Of a stretch of DNA of 64,000 nucleotides, positions 50,101 through 59,735 are shown piece after piece. Position numbers and translations under genes: made by a program. The notes under the pieces were generated by a model that made no database searches, was not told the origin of the DNA, and saw only the letters and a program-made list of their open reading frames with translations. The DNA is from Deltaproteobacteria bacterium (lineage in GTDB: Bacteria; Desulfobacterota; GWC2-55-46): the NCBI GenBank assembly GCA_016182655.1, contig JACPGB010000024.1, positions 94,549-158,548 on the forward strand, read 5' to 3'. Every line of letters begins with the position of its first letter. Positions within the stretch are counted from its first letter, which is position 1.

Positions 50101-50425
50101 GGTCCCAATTGAGGGCGCGGTCGCGCTCGAGCGCCTTCTTCGCGAGCTTAAGCGTCTCGGCCTCGTGGGGCTCCCCGGGCTCGGCGCCCTCTTCGGCCTT
50201 TCTTATGGCGGAGATAACGCGCCTCTGCATCTCTCCGGCGGCCTTTCGGGTGAACGTGAGCGCGAGTATCTCCTCGGGCTTGTCCACCGTCGCGAGGAGA
50301 GTCAAAAACCTCTGCATGAGGAGCTCGGTCTTGCCCGACCCGGCAGGGGCCTGGACAAGGAATGAGCGCGTGGGGTCGAGCGCCTCTGCTCTTGCGTCCC
50401 TGTCTACGAGCATCTCATTCGCCAT
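47114..50425 (-). CDS. AddA/RecB-like helicase-nuclease
   Basis: 1103 aa. N-terminal SF1A helicase: FLVQAPAGSGKTELLMQRFL (motif I, about 22-41), EILALTFTRKAAGEMQRRV (Ia), HILVDEYQDTSATQLGLLKAL (II), LFVVGDPMQSIYLFREA (III), VDLMTIHKAKGLEFDHVILPG (V) and KRVFYVAATRARKRLYLSG (VI). The C-terminal 170 residues carry a RecB-type nuclease: HLGTVVHRYL, then IHAVIDRSFVDSGVRWVIDYKTG with the D...DYK metal motif, and QVERYAELLKAYGG. It should resect double-strand breaks with the product of the next gene. Start ATG 50425 after GGGAGGGAG, overlapping the partner gene's end by 11 bp. Confidence 0.9.
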   Translation of the reverse strand: MANEMLVDRDARAEALDPTRSFLVQAPAGSGKTELLMQRFLTLLATVDKPEEILALTFTRKAAGEMQRRVISAIRKAEEGAEPGEPHEAETLKLAKKALERDRALNWDLVNNPGRLKVQTIDSLCSSLVRLTPMLSRMGGLLNVAENPAELYEEAAKRTVLMAEDEGLAGEAVRKALSHLDNSVAALTKRLVIMLGRRDQWLRHVRRGAGEEELKAVLEGSLERLVVHVLTEIRAALDGRDFNAVFAAARYASVHMPEDGKNVNIRALAGIKTLPEASIESLPVWRGFSEFLLTKEKNAKFRSQYNKTTGFPFEKKKEWLGLKDGLVGFLEARAGDSPFIDALVMIRSLPDPAYDNDEWEILDALMLLLPIAESNLTEVFAEEGAVDFQAISMAAIEALGAEDAPSDLMLMLDMRLRHILVDEYQDTSATQLGLLKALTRGWTDNDGRTLFVVGDPMQSIYLFREAQVGLFIEAKERGVGDVRLHPLQLKANFRSFDSVVEWVNGAFGPAFPSTEDVFTGAVSYAPSVAIKRGDGSVEAALYEGRNDAQEAGRVVSIIKSIDRTESIAILCRSRKHLDDIIVLLKAEGIPFRAEAFDPLSERVVVRDLSMLLRALNHPYDRVAWLSILRAPWCAVSLLDMHALCMNDGASPVLSLINDGERLERLSIEGRERVLRVKEKLSTALPLWGRAAPREVLEGLWIDLGGPACVEDESGMEDAEEFLTLLDDMTVAGALDPLKKLDDRLSRLYAGSGPHDANVDLMTIHKAKGLEFDHVILPGLGRYAKGDEKRLLLWMERGDDLLLAPIERKNGTESPIYDFLKKINREKSAHEEKRVFYVAATRARKRLYLSGHLNVDRKDGTLLPDKRSLLSVIDHAIGLDTIVGAETKEADAPVRRSLKRLPLSWVRPESAPPLASALPTLKVTAPPEPEFYWAGESVKHLGTVVHRYLCEIARASLEGWDERRLRGESTRMVLMLRTLGVPASEARRLAARATGILSKAIMDERGQWILGRREEGRVEWPVSGIVDGEVIHAVIDRSFVDSGVRWVIDYKTGVHEGGSLDEFLQNEKKRYAPQVERYAELLKAYGGAVKKGIYYPALGAFIEL

Positions 50426-53090
50426 CACTCTCTCCCTCCCCTTCGCCTTCTTCAACTAACGCGCGCGGCGCTCCTGTCTCGGCTATCCGGCATAGCGCGG
50501 AGAGCTCGCACCGCGTGCACGGGTCGGCCTTGCCGTTCGCGCCCGGATTCGGGTCCACTGCCACGACCCCTTCGACGAACCCCCTGGCGAGGTCTTCGAT
50601 CACGGTCTTCCAGAACTCGATCAGCCCTGCCCAGTCCTTCTCGGGCCAGGCCTTTGCCCTGATGGAGTCTTTATCAAAGCCCTTTATGCCGGGGAGGATA
50701 TTATCCGCGCTTGACACGCCGACGAACTTGCACTCGCCCGGCACAAGCCTCGCGAAGCACACGGCCCCGCACCTCCCGGCCATGCTGTATATGAGTAGCT
50801 GTGGGTCGAGCGGCCTCGCAGTCGACCAATCGTTCCTGTTGACCGCGCCGGTCTTGTAATCGACGACGACGTCGTTTCCACAGGCATCGTCTATCCTGTC
50901 TATGCGCCCCTTTATTTTAAGCCCCGAGAGTATAAACTCGGTCTCCATCTCAACGGCCTTTACCCGGAAAGACTCCCTCTTCGCCTCGACCTTCGCCCAG
51001 TCGAGGAGGAGGGCCTCCAACCTCTGCCGCTCCATCTCGAGGAATTTGTCGGATAAGGGCGCGACGTCCACGCCCTTTATCGCCTCGCGTGAGATGTCTC
51101 TTACGATCGCATCCAGCTCCTTTTTCTCTATCGCGGCATTAAGCCCCTCCGACCCCTTGAGCCTCTCCCAGAAGGCGCGCATCGCCTCGTGCAAAATCGA
51201 CCCGCGCTTCATGGGGTCTATCCCGAGCTCCATTTCCGGAATTTCAACGGCCTTCAACCTGTGGACGGCAAAGGCCCGGAACGGGCAGATGGAAAAGTCC
51301 TTGATTATGGCCGTCCCGCCGGAGAGAGAGAGTAATTCCGCCTCTTCCACCGGGATAACAGCCGGGTCTTCATATTCTTCTTTCAAAGCGTCCAAACGGA
51401 CGGTGTCCTTAAGCCTCGCGGACGATTGGATGACCGACTCGTCCGCCTCGCCGAGCCCTTTAAGAAGCGGGCTTACTTCGCACTCTTTATCATCCGCGAC
51501 CTTCGGGAAGCTCGCCTGTATGGACGGCGCGCTCCTTAAGACCCGCTCCAGCGTCCTTCTCGCGAATTCGAGCTCGCGTTCGTGAGAGGATAAAGGGAGG
51601 TTATGCTCTTTTTGCAGAAAAAGCGGTATGAACGGGTTCGGCGCCGGGGCCTGGGGGAGCGAGAACTCGTCGGCCCCCATGAGCCAGATATGGTCGAACT
51701 TGAGCCCGGCCGACTCAAGGATGCCCATCACCTCGACCCTGCAGTCCGGGACCTCTCTCTGATGGATGGTAACTGACGCTAGGCGCGTAAGCCTTGCGAC
51801 GGCCTCTTTAAAAGTCATTTGCCCGAGCACCTCATCAAGGGTCGAGAGCTCTTCCAGGAGCCTGTTCAGCGCCGAGAGCGACTGGTGCTCGGAGCTCCCG
51901 AGCTTCACGCCCTTAAGCCAGGTCTCTTTCAAAAGAGAGCCGAAGAGGAGCGCCCATTTGGACGGCGCGTCCTTTGATTGGTGCGCCCTCAATAAGGTGA
52001 TCCACCTCTCTACCCGCGCAGTTCCGCGCCCTGCCCTCTCAAGCCGCGCCCTCAAGTCAAAGAGGTTCGCCTTCAGAAGGTTGTCTTTCTTGAGAGCGGC
52101 GTCGATTGCGGCTAAGGAGAGTCTTTCATCAACAGATGATGCGAAGTACGGGGAGAGGATGACCGAAGAGAGCTTGTGCAGGTCCTCGTCCTTTAATCCT
52201 ATGGACAGGATATCGAGCGCGGATTTTACGAGCGGGTCGTTGTACAAGGGGATGCCGAGCGAGATGTTGAAGACCTCGTGGACCTCCGAGCCTGGAAGTA
52301 CCGAAGGAGGGTTCAATTCAGAAGCGAACTCCCTTACTATCACACCCCTGTATTTTCTCAGGTCCGGCACTATGACGCCGATGGTCGAGTCCTCGGGGAG
52401 CGTCCTTATCCAGCGCGCGGCCTCGACTGCCTCGCTCTTTTCATCACCCATCGGGCGTATGGTGACCGTGCCTTTCGGCGATGTATCGTCGCCGGGCCAG
52501 AAGACAAGGTCGGAGCCGGCGGCCTTGAGGGCCGAGATGAAGCGGGCTTCCGTCGGAGTGAATTCGTCGAAACCGGCTATTACAAGCCTCTTGGGCGCGT
52601 CCGCGCGTCCTGCCCTTAAAGATCTTACGACCTCGTCGAAAAGGGCAGACGGTTCTGTAAAGCCGAGCCTTTCGACCTCGCCGTCGTATATGGCGGCCCA
52701 TCTTTTAAGGGCGCGGGCCTCATCGGTCAGATAAATATCGTCGGCAGGGAGCCTTATCCCGTATTCCTTGAGGAGCGCATAAGCCTCAAATGACGCGCTC
52801 GCCACACCCTCCGGGTTGAGGAGGGCCGGGCCCTTAAGTCCGTCCTCCTCGACTATCCTTCCCCAGAGCGCGCCTGCCCTCGTGCCTGAAAGGAGAGGTT
52901 TGTCGGGTCTGGATTCCTCCCGGAGCCTTGCGGCAAAGGAGCTTAAGGGGAGGACGAGCGGGGTCTCCCACGTCCTGGCCCCCTCGTTTTTCATGAGGGA
53001 GTCGTAGGCGCGCTGGATCCTTCGAGCAAGCCTGTTATTGACCGTGACCGTGACAGCGCCGCTTTTTATGAGGCCGAGAATGGTTTTCAT
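50415..53090 (-). CDS. AddB-like PD-(D/E)xK nuclease (probable DNA repair protein)
   Basis: 891 aa. Belongs to the group often named probable DNA repair protein that pairs with an AddA-like helicase. The N-terminal part is a degenerate helicase (no intact Walker A; SLMKNEGARTWETPLVLPLSSFAARL). The C-terminus has the nuclease: IKGRIDRIDDACGNDVVVDYKTG, then QLLIYSMAGRCG. Cysteines at FSICPFRAFA and CTRCELSALC probably bind a 4Fe-4S cluster as in AddB. ATG 53090 has a poor ribosome-binding site; the frame extends to 53144. Transcribed first, then the AddA-like gene, with an 11-bp overlap. Confidence 0.87.
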   Translation of the reverse strand: MKTILGLIKSGAVTVTVNNRLARRIQRAYDSLMKNEGARTWETPLVLPLSSFAARLREESRPDKPLLSGTRAGALWGRIVEEDGLKGPALLNPEGVASASFEAYALLKEYGIRLPADDIYLTDEARALKRWAAIYDGEVERLGFTEPSALFDEVVRSLRAGRADAPKRLVIAGFDEFTPTEARFISALKAAGSDLVFWPGDDTSPKGTVTIRPMGDEKSEAVEAARWIRTLPEDSTIGVIVPDLRKYRGVIVREFASELNPPSVLPGSEVHEVFNISLGIPLYNDPLVKSALDILSIGLKDEDLHKLSSVILSPYFASSVDERLSLAAIDAALKKDNLLKANLFDLRARLERAGRGTARVERWITLLRAHQSKDAPSKWALLFGSLLKETWLKGVKLGSSEHQSLSALNRLLEELSTLDEVLGQMTFKEAVARLTRLASVTIHQREVPDCRVEVMGILESAGLKFDHIWLMGADEFSLPQAPAPNPFIPLFLQKEHNLPLSSHERELEFARRTLERVLRSAPSIQASFPKVADDKECEVSPLLKGLGEADESVIQSSARLKDTVRLDALKEEYEDPAVIPVEEAELLSLSGGTAIIKDFSICPFRAFAVHRLKAVEIPEMELGIDPMKRGSILHEAMRAFWERLKGSEGLNAAIEKKELDAIVRDISREAIKGVDVAPLSDKFLEMERQRLEALLLDWAKVEAKRESFRVKAVEMETEFILSGLKIKGRIDRIDDACGNDVVVDYKTGAVNRNDWSTARPLDPQLLIYSMAGRCGAVCFARLVPGECKFVGVSSADNILPGIKGFDKDSIRAKAWPEKDWAGLIEFWKTVIEDLARGFVEGVVAVDPNPGANGKADPCTRCELSALCRIAETGAPRALVEEGEGEGESDGE

Positions 53091-53160
53091 AGTATGGGTG
53101 TAGAGGTAAGTACCATGATAACCCGCAAGCGGGGCTGAAAACAAGCATCCCCTTTTTCAC

Positions 53161-53189
53161 AAAATTTGTCTTTTTATTTGACAAATTTT
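53161..53189. promoter_or_regulatory. Operator-like palindrome upstream of fic
   Basis: AAAATTTGTC-N9-GACAAATTTT, perfect 10-bp arms. The right arm contains the predicted -35 box of the fic promoter, so it is well placed for repression. Confidence 0.65.
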
Positions 53190-53206
53190 GCAACATTTGC
53201 TACCCT
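53178..53206 (+). promoter_or_regulatory. Predicted promoter of fic
   Basis: TTGACA (53178-53183), 17-bp spacer, TACCCT (53201-53206). Strong -35, weak -10; -35 overlaps the palindrome at 53161-53189. Confidence 0.45.
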
Positions 53207-53242
53207 TTATTTGTCGTTCTAAAAATACAAATGGAGAAACAA

Positions 53243-54397
53243 ATGGATAGGTACAGGCATATTTCATTTCGCAAAGAATGGGAAATAAGACTAGAATGTG
53301 CATATATGCTTGGCGAATGCGATGCATACATTAATGCATTGACCGATATACCTTTAAAACCAGCTGATAGGACAAGATTACTTACTGTTTCATTAATAAA
53401 AGGCGCACAGGCAACCACTGCCATTGAAGGAAATACTCTCACTGACGAAGAGATAGAAAAAGTGCAAGAAGGATGGAAATTACCTCCAAGTAAAGAATAC
53501 CAAGAGATTGAAGTTAGGAATATTATCAATGCTTTTAATGAACTCTTGCATGAAATTGCACAGGAAGGAAGAGAACAATTAATAACGCCAGAATTAGTCA
53601 AAAGGTTCCATCGCATGATCGGCAAGGATCTTGGTAGCCATTTTGACGCAATTCCCGGGAAGTTCAGGGATGATAGTCGGGTTGTTGGGAGGTATTTAGC
53701 TCCTGACCACCGGAGTGTCCCAGACCTTATGTCGCAACTTTGCAAATGGTTGAGGGAAGAATTTCATTATGATAAAGGCCAAAAACTTCCAGATGCAGTC
53801 ATACAGGCAATAATTACTCATGTGTATATAGAATGGATTCATCCCTTTGGTGATGGAAATGGAAGGACAGGACGGCTATTGGAATTCTATATTTTATTGA
53901 GGGCTGGCTTGCCAAGTATTGTTTCTCATATCTTGTCAAATTTTTACAATCAGACAAGACAAGAATATTACCGGCAATTTGACAACGCCAGAAATAAAAG
54001 GGATTTAACAGAATTCATTGAATATGCCGTAAGAGGATTTAAAGACGGTCTTAAGGAGGCCCTGAAAGTTATCCAAGATGGACAATTTATCATATTTTGG
54101 CACAACTATATTCATGAGACTTTCGCTGACTTGAAATATACAAAAAGAGAGGTATTCAAAAGAAAAAGAGAATTGATGCTTGGCATGCCGATTAATAAAG
54201 GGTTTGATGTTGACGAAATAACCTTAATAACCCCACAAATTGCGAAGAAGTATGCGACTTTAAATCGAGCAACCATATTAAGGGATTTAAAAGAACTTCA
54301 AGAAATCAACCTAATAATTAAAGAGGGCAGAAAATATACAGCTAACATACAACTTCTAAAATCTATGATGCCAATAAAAAAAGCGAAAGATATATAA
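53243..54397 (+). CDS. Fic family protein with C-terminal winged-helix region
   Basis: 384 aa. The Fic core motif is HPFGDGNGRTGRL (about 210), with its His, Phe, Asp and Arg all intact, so AMP transfer (or related nucleotidylation of a target hydroxyl) should be possible. An N-terminal TTAIEGNTLTDEE (about 65) fits the inhibitory (S/T)xxxE(G/N) helix of class II Fic proteins. The C-terminus ITPQIAKKYATLNRATILRDLKELQEINLI looks like a winged helix that may bind DNA. The gene is strikingly AT-rich against its surroundings. ATG 53243 follows GGAG; ATG 53231 lacks a site. No antitoxin gene is adjacent. Confidence 0.9.
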   Translation: MDRYRHISFRKEWEIRLECAYMLGECDAYINALTDIPLKPADRTRLLTVSLIKGAQATTAIEGNTLTDEEIEKVQEGWKLPPSKEYQEIEVRNIINAFNELLHEIAQEGREQLITPELVKRFHRMIGKDLGSHFDAIPGKFRDDSRVVGRYLAPDHRSVPDLMSQLCKWLREEFHYDKGQKLPDAVIQAIITHVYIEWIHPFGDGNGRTGRLLEFYILLRAGLPSIVSHILSNFYNQTRQEYYRQFDNARNKRDLTEFIEYAVRGFKDGLKEALKVIQDGQFIIFWHNYIHETFADLKYTKREVFKRKRELMLGMPINKGFDVDEITLITPQIAKKYATLNRATILRDLKELQEINLIIKEGRKYTANIQLLKSMMPIKKAKDI

Positions 54398-54444
54398 AAC
54401 CCCCGAGGTAAAAAGTCGCGCGCCTAATCCATCGGGATTTGTTA

Positions 54445-54473
54445 TTGACACAAAAACCGCCTCTGTGTTAAAA
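54445..54473 (+). promoter_or_regulatory. Promoter of tRNA-His
   Basis: TTGACA (54445-54450), 17-bp spacer, TTAAAA (54468-54473), ending 22 bp before the tRNA. Confidence 0.6.
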
Positions 54474-54495
54474 AAATAAGGATAACTTCTCCGAT

Positions 54496-54572
54496 GGTGG
54501 GCGTAGCTCAACGGTTAGAGCGCTGGACTGTGACTCCGGAGGCTGGGGGTTCGAGACCCCTCGTCCACCCCA
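54496..54572 (+). tRNA. tRNA-His (anticodon GTG)
   Basis: 77 nt including the extra 5-prime G (-1) that marks tRNA-His and pairs with C73. Acceptor GTGGGCG pairs with CGTCCAC. Anticodon loop CTGTGAC gives GTG. T arm GGGGGTTCGAGACCCC. CCA is encoded. Confidence 0.97.
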
Positions 54573-54721
54573 TTTTTTCCCTTTCACCCGACCCGGCCCA
54601 GATCCGGCCTATCTCCGAAAGCGGCCATTCCCAGCGCGTACCGGCATTACCCGGCGTAGAGAGCCGTCCATCGCAGGTCCGGTTTCCACTGGAAAAACAC
54701 GCGCGGGTATGGTAACATTAA

Positions 54722-57250
<2,529 letters not shown>

Positions 57251-57255
57251 AAGAC

Positions 57256-57285
57256 TTGCGGCCCCCTCTCCTGAGGGGGCCGCAA
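57256..57285 (+). terminator. Hairpin after gyrB
   Basis: 13-bp stem TTGCGGCCCCCTC / GAGGGGGCCGCAA (57256-57268 with 57273-57285). No T-run on the plus strand, so it may act as an mRNA-stabilising or Rho-assisted end. Confidence 0.65.
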
Positions 57286-57369
57286 AACAATACGCCCGCC
57301 CGGACGGGCCTCGCTTACAATTATCCGCCCGGAGAGCAAGTATCAAAAACCATTTATTGAAGGATACCC

Positions 57370-58188
57370 ATGAACAAGAAAGCGCAGAGGATAGGATTAT
57401 ATATCGACGTCGCAAACATCACGCGTAACGGCGGCTACGGGATGCGGTTCGACGTACTCCGCGACTTCGCCTGCAGGGACAACGGCGAGCCGATAAGGCT
57501 TAACGCATATGTCGCCTATGACGACGACCGGGCGCGGACCGACCACGAGTACCGGGACCGCACCTTCAACTTCCACTCGACACTCCGCGACTACGGCTAC
57601 AAGGTCATCGAGAAGACCGTTTCCTGGTACGTGGACGAGTCCGGCAACCGCTTCGGCAAGGCAAACGCCGACCTCGACATGGCCGTCGACGCCCTTCTGC
57701 AGTCCGAGAACCTCGATAAGGTCATGATGGCGACCGGCGACGGCGACTTCATACAGGTCGTGCGCGCCCTCCAGAACAAGGGTTGCAGGGTCGAGGACGT
57801 GGCCTTCACGAACGTCTCTTCCAACCTGAAACGCGAAGTCGACCTCTTCATGTCCGGTTATCTCATACCGAACCTCCTGCCTATAAAAGGCGACCCGGAC
57901 AAGCTATGGGGAGACCCCGGCTCAAAGGTCCGGGGGATCTGCTACACCTTCAACCGCTCGAAGAACTTCGGGTTCATGAGGTTCCTCCAGCGCATCGGCC
58001 CAGGGCTCTGGATAACCGACACGAGGCGGCAGGACTCGCCGTACGGCACGGCTTTCGCCCACGAGTCGGCCTTCGCCCCCGGCATAGACATCGGGTCGCT
58101 CCCGAGCAGGGAGCTTATCTTCGAGTTCGACCTCGTCCAGGGGGACAAGGGCCTGCAGGCGACGAACATCGTAAAAATTCACCCCTGA
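57370..58188 (+). CDS. NYN-domain ribonuclease fused to a cold-shock-like domain
   Basis: 272 aa. Residues 1-165 form a NYN/LabA (PIN-like) domain: RIGLYIDVANITRNGGYG with the first Asp, ANADLDMAVDALLQ with the second acidic pair, and VMMATGDGDFIQVVRALQNKG with GDGDF. Residues 185-272 resemble a cold-shock domain: VRGICYTFNRSKNFGFMRFL in place of the GxVKWFNxxKGFGFI motif, FAHESAFAPG for VFVHxSAI, and FEFDLVQGDKGLQATNI. The protein should cut and hold RNA. Standalone gene, start ATG 57370 after AAGGA; the next gene lies 30 bp downstream. Confidence 0.82.
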   Translation: MNKKAQRIGLYIDVANITRNGGYGMRFDVLRDFACRDNGEPIRLNAYVAYDDDRARTDHEYRDRTFNFHSTLRDYGYKVIEKTVSWYVDESGNRFGKANADLDMAVDALLQSENLDKVMMATGDGDFIQVVRALQNKGCRVEDVAFTNVSSNLKREVDLFMSGYLIPNLLPIKGDPDKLWGDPGSKVRGICYTFNRSKNFGFMRFLQRIGPGLWITDTRRQDSPYGTAFAHESAFAPGIDIGSLPSRELIFEFDLVQGDKGLQATNIVKIHP

Positions 58189-58218
58189 CCCGGTGCGCCG
58201 GTTGCCGACATCCGATAG

Positions 58219-59598
58219 ATGAACACACCTTCGAGCCTTCCGAGGGAGACCGCGCTCGGCGGTCTCCTCAAAACCCTTTTCGCGGAACTTGAAAGAAGCG
58301 GGTTGCCTTACTGCGTCTGCGGCAACTACGAAGGCCTCCCCGAATACACCTCTCACGATGTCGACATCTGGACGAGCGACGTAGCCGCCTTCGAGGCGGC
58401 CCTCTACGCCTCCGCCCAAAAGTGCGGCCTCATGCTCTATCTCCGAAACCGGCTGGCCAACGGCTCGAACAACTTCTTCTATAAAACTCACCCCGAGATA
58501 GAGTTCGTGCATATAGATGTAATGTCGGAGTGCTCCTGGGCGTCCTTTGTCCCGATAGTCCGCTCCAGAACGATCGGCGAGGGGCGCGTCAAATACCGGG
58601 GCTTCTATGTGGCGGAGCCGGTGGTAGAGTCCGCCATGCACCTCCTGTATCCGCTCCTCCACGCCGGAAAGGTAAAGGACAAGTACCGGGAGAAGATATT
58701 TTCATTAAGGGACAACGCGCGTTTTGCTCTCATCGTCGAAGAGGCGGTGGGAAAGGACGGGGCCGCTGAGCTACGCGCGAAAATATCCCGCAGGGACTGG
58801 AAAGGGATAGAGAAAGACGCTGTTCGCTTAAGGCTTAAGACCTTTCTCAATTCGCTCGCAAAAGACAACATCCGGGTGGCGAAGGCATTCCTGTCCTTTG
58901 CCTGGACAAATGTCGCGCGCCTCTTCTCTCCCTCCGGGCTCTTCATAGTCGTAATGGGGCCTGACGGGTGCGGCAAGACTACGCTCTCTGGAAGGCTCCT
59001 CGAAAAATTCGGCGACTGCTTCACCTCCGGCAAGCTAAAAAAATTCTACTGGCGGCCGTTCCTGTTGCCGCGCATTGCGGATCTCTCGCCTTTCAGGAAA
59101 AATAAAAAGCCAAAGAATGATTCGGAGGACGTGGGGCTTCGCACGGTAGACATGTCACCGAGGGCGCGGCTCTCGTACCTCCTTAAATTCCTCTACTACT
59201 GGGCGGACTTCGTCACGGGCAGGCTCAGGTACCAGTCTGCGTGGTCGAGGGGCGGCCTCGTCTTCTTCGACAGGTACTACTACGACCACATGGTCTACCC
59301 GGAGAGGTTCGGCTTCTCTGTGCCCAAGTCCCTCATGAGGGCGCTCGGACGCCTCATACCCGACCCGGACCTGAAGTTCTACCTCCACGCGCCGCCTAAA
59401 AGGCTCCTTGAAAGAAAACAGGAGCTACCTGCCGAAGAGATAATGAGACAGCAGGAGGAGTACCAGCGGCTTATCTCGTCCCTCAAGGGCGGGCATACAA
59501 TCGACACGAGCAGGACGATCGAGGAGACCGAGCAGGAGATAATGCGGATATGCGCCTCGTTCATGGCTAATAGGCTCAAGCGGGGCAGGAATGGATAG
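58219..59598 (+). CDS. Nucleotidyltransferase-like and thymidylate-kinase-like fusion
   Basis: 459 aa. N-terminal half: LPYCVCGNYEGLPEYTSHDVDIWTSD looks like a small nucleotidyltransferase fold (G...DVD metal residues), followed by helical sequence. C-terminal half: LFIVVMGPDGCGKTTLSGRLLEKF (P-loop, about 250), VFFDRYYYDHMVYPERF (DRYYxD) and PDLKFYLHAPPKRLLERKQELP, as in thymidylate kinase. Similar fusions occur in glycan clusters with phosphotransferases and O-antigen ligases, as here. The real substrate is unknown, perhaps a sugar or lipid-linked intermediate. Confidence 0.7.
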   Translation: MNTPSSLPRETALGGLLKTLFAELERSGLPYCVCGNYEGLPEYTSHDVDIWTSDVAAFEAALYASAQKCGLMLYLRNRLANGSNNFFYKTHPEIEFVHIDVMSECSWASFVPIVRSRTIGEGRVKYRGFYVAEPVVESAMHLLYPLLHAGKVKDKYREKIFSLRDNARFALIVEEAVGKDGAAELRAKISRRDWKGIEKDAVRLRLKTFLNSLAKDNIRVAKAFLSFAWTNVARLFSPSGLFIVVMGPDGCGKTTLSGRLLEKFGDCFTSGKLKKFYWRPFLLPRIADLSPFRKNKKPKNDSEDVGLRTVDMSPRARLSYLLKFLYYWADFVTGRLRYQSAWSRGGLVFFDRYYYDHMVYPERFGFSVPKSLMRALGRLIPDPDLKFYLHAPPKRLLERKQELPAEEIMRQQEEYQRLISSLKGGHTIDTSRTIEETEQEIMRICASFMANRLKRGRNG

Positions 59599-59735
59599 GA
59601 GGCTCGGGGGATGCCTTTATCTCGCGCCCGCCGGCGACCTGACGGCCGTAACAGACGCCGGGCTCTCCTCCCTTATCGGCCTGCCCCGGTCCGCAAAAGA
59701 GGCTCTCGAAAGCGGGCCTCTCGATGGTATCGTCC
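59591..59735 (+). pseudogene. Probable N-terminal part of the APH-like gene, shifted frame
   Basis: Open frame from ATG 59591 (overlapping the previous stop), encoding MDRRLGGCLYLAP ... ALESGPLDGIVP before diverging into non-conserved sequence that ends at 59812. The last residues read naturally into HIVMPSFSNPRWILPND of the next frame if one base were absent near 59735. This suggests one gene split by a frameshift or a sequencing error. Confidence 0.5.
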
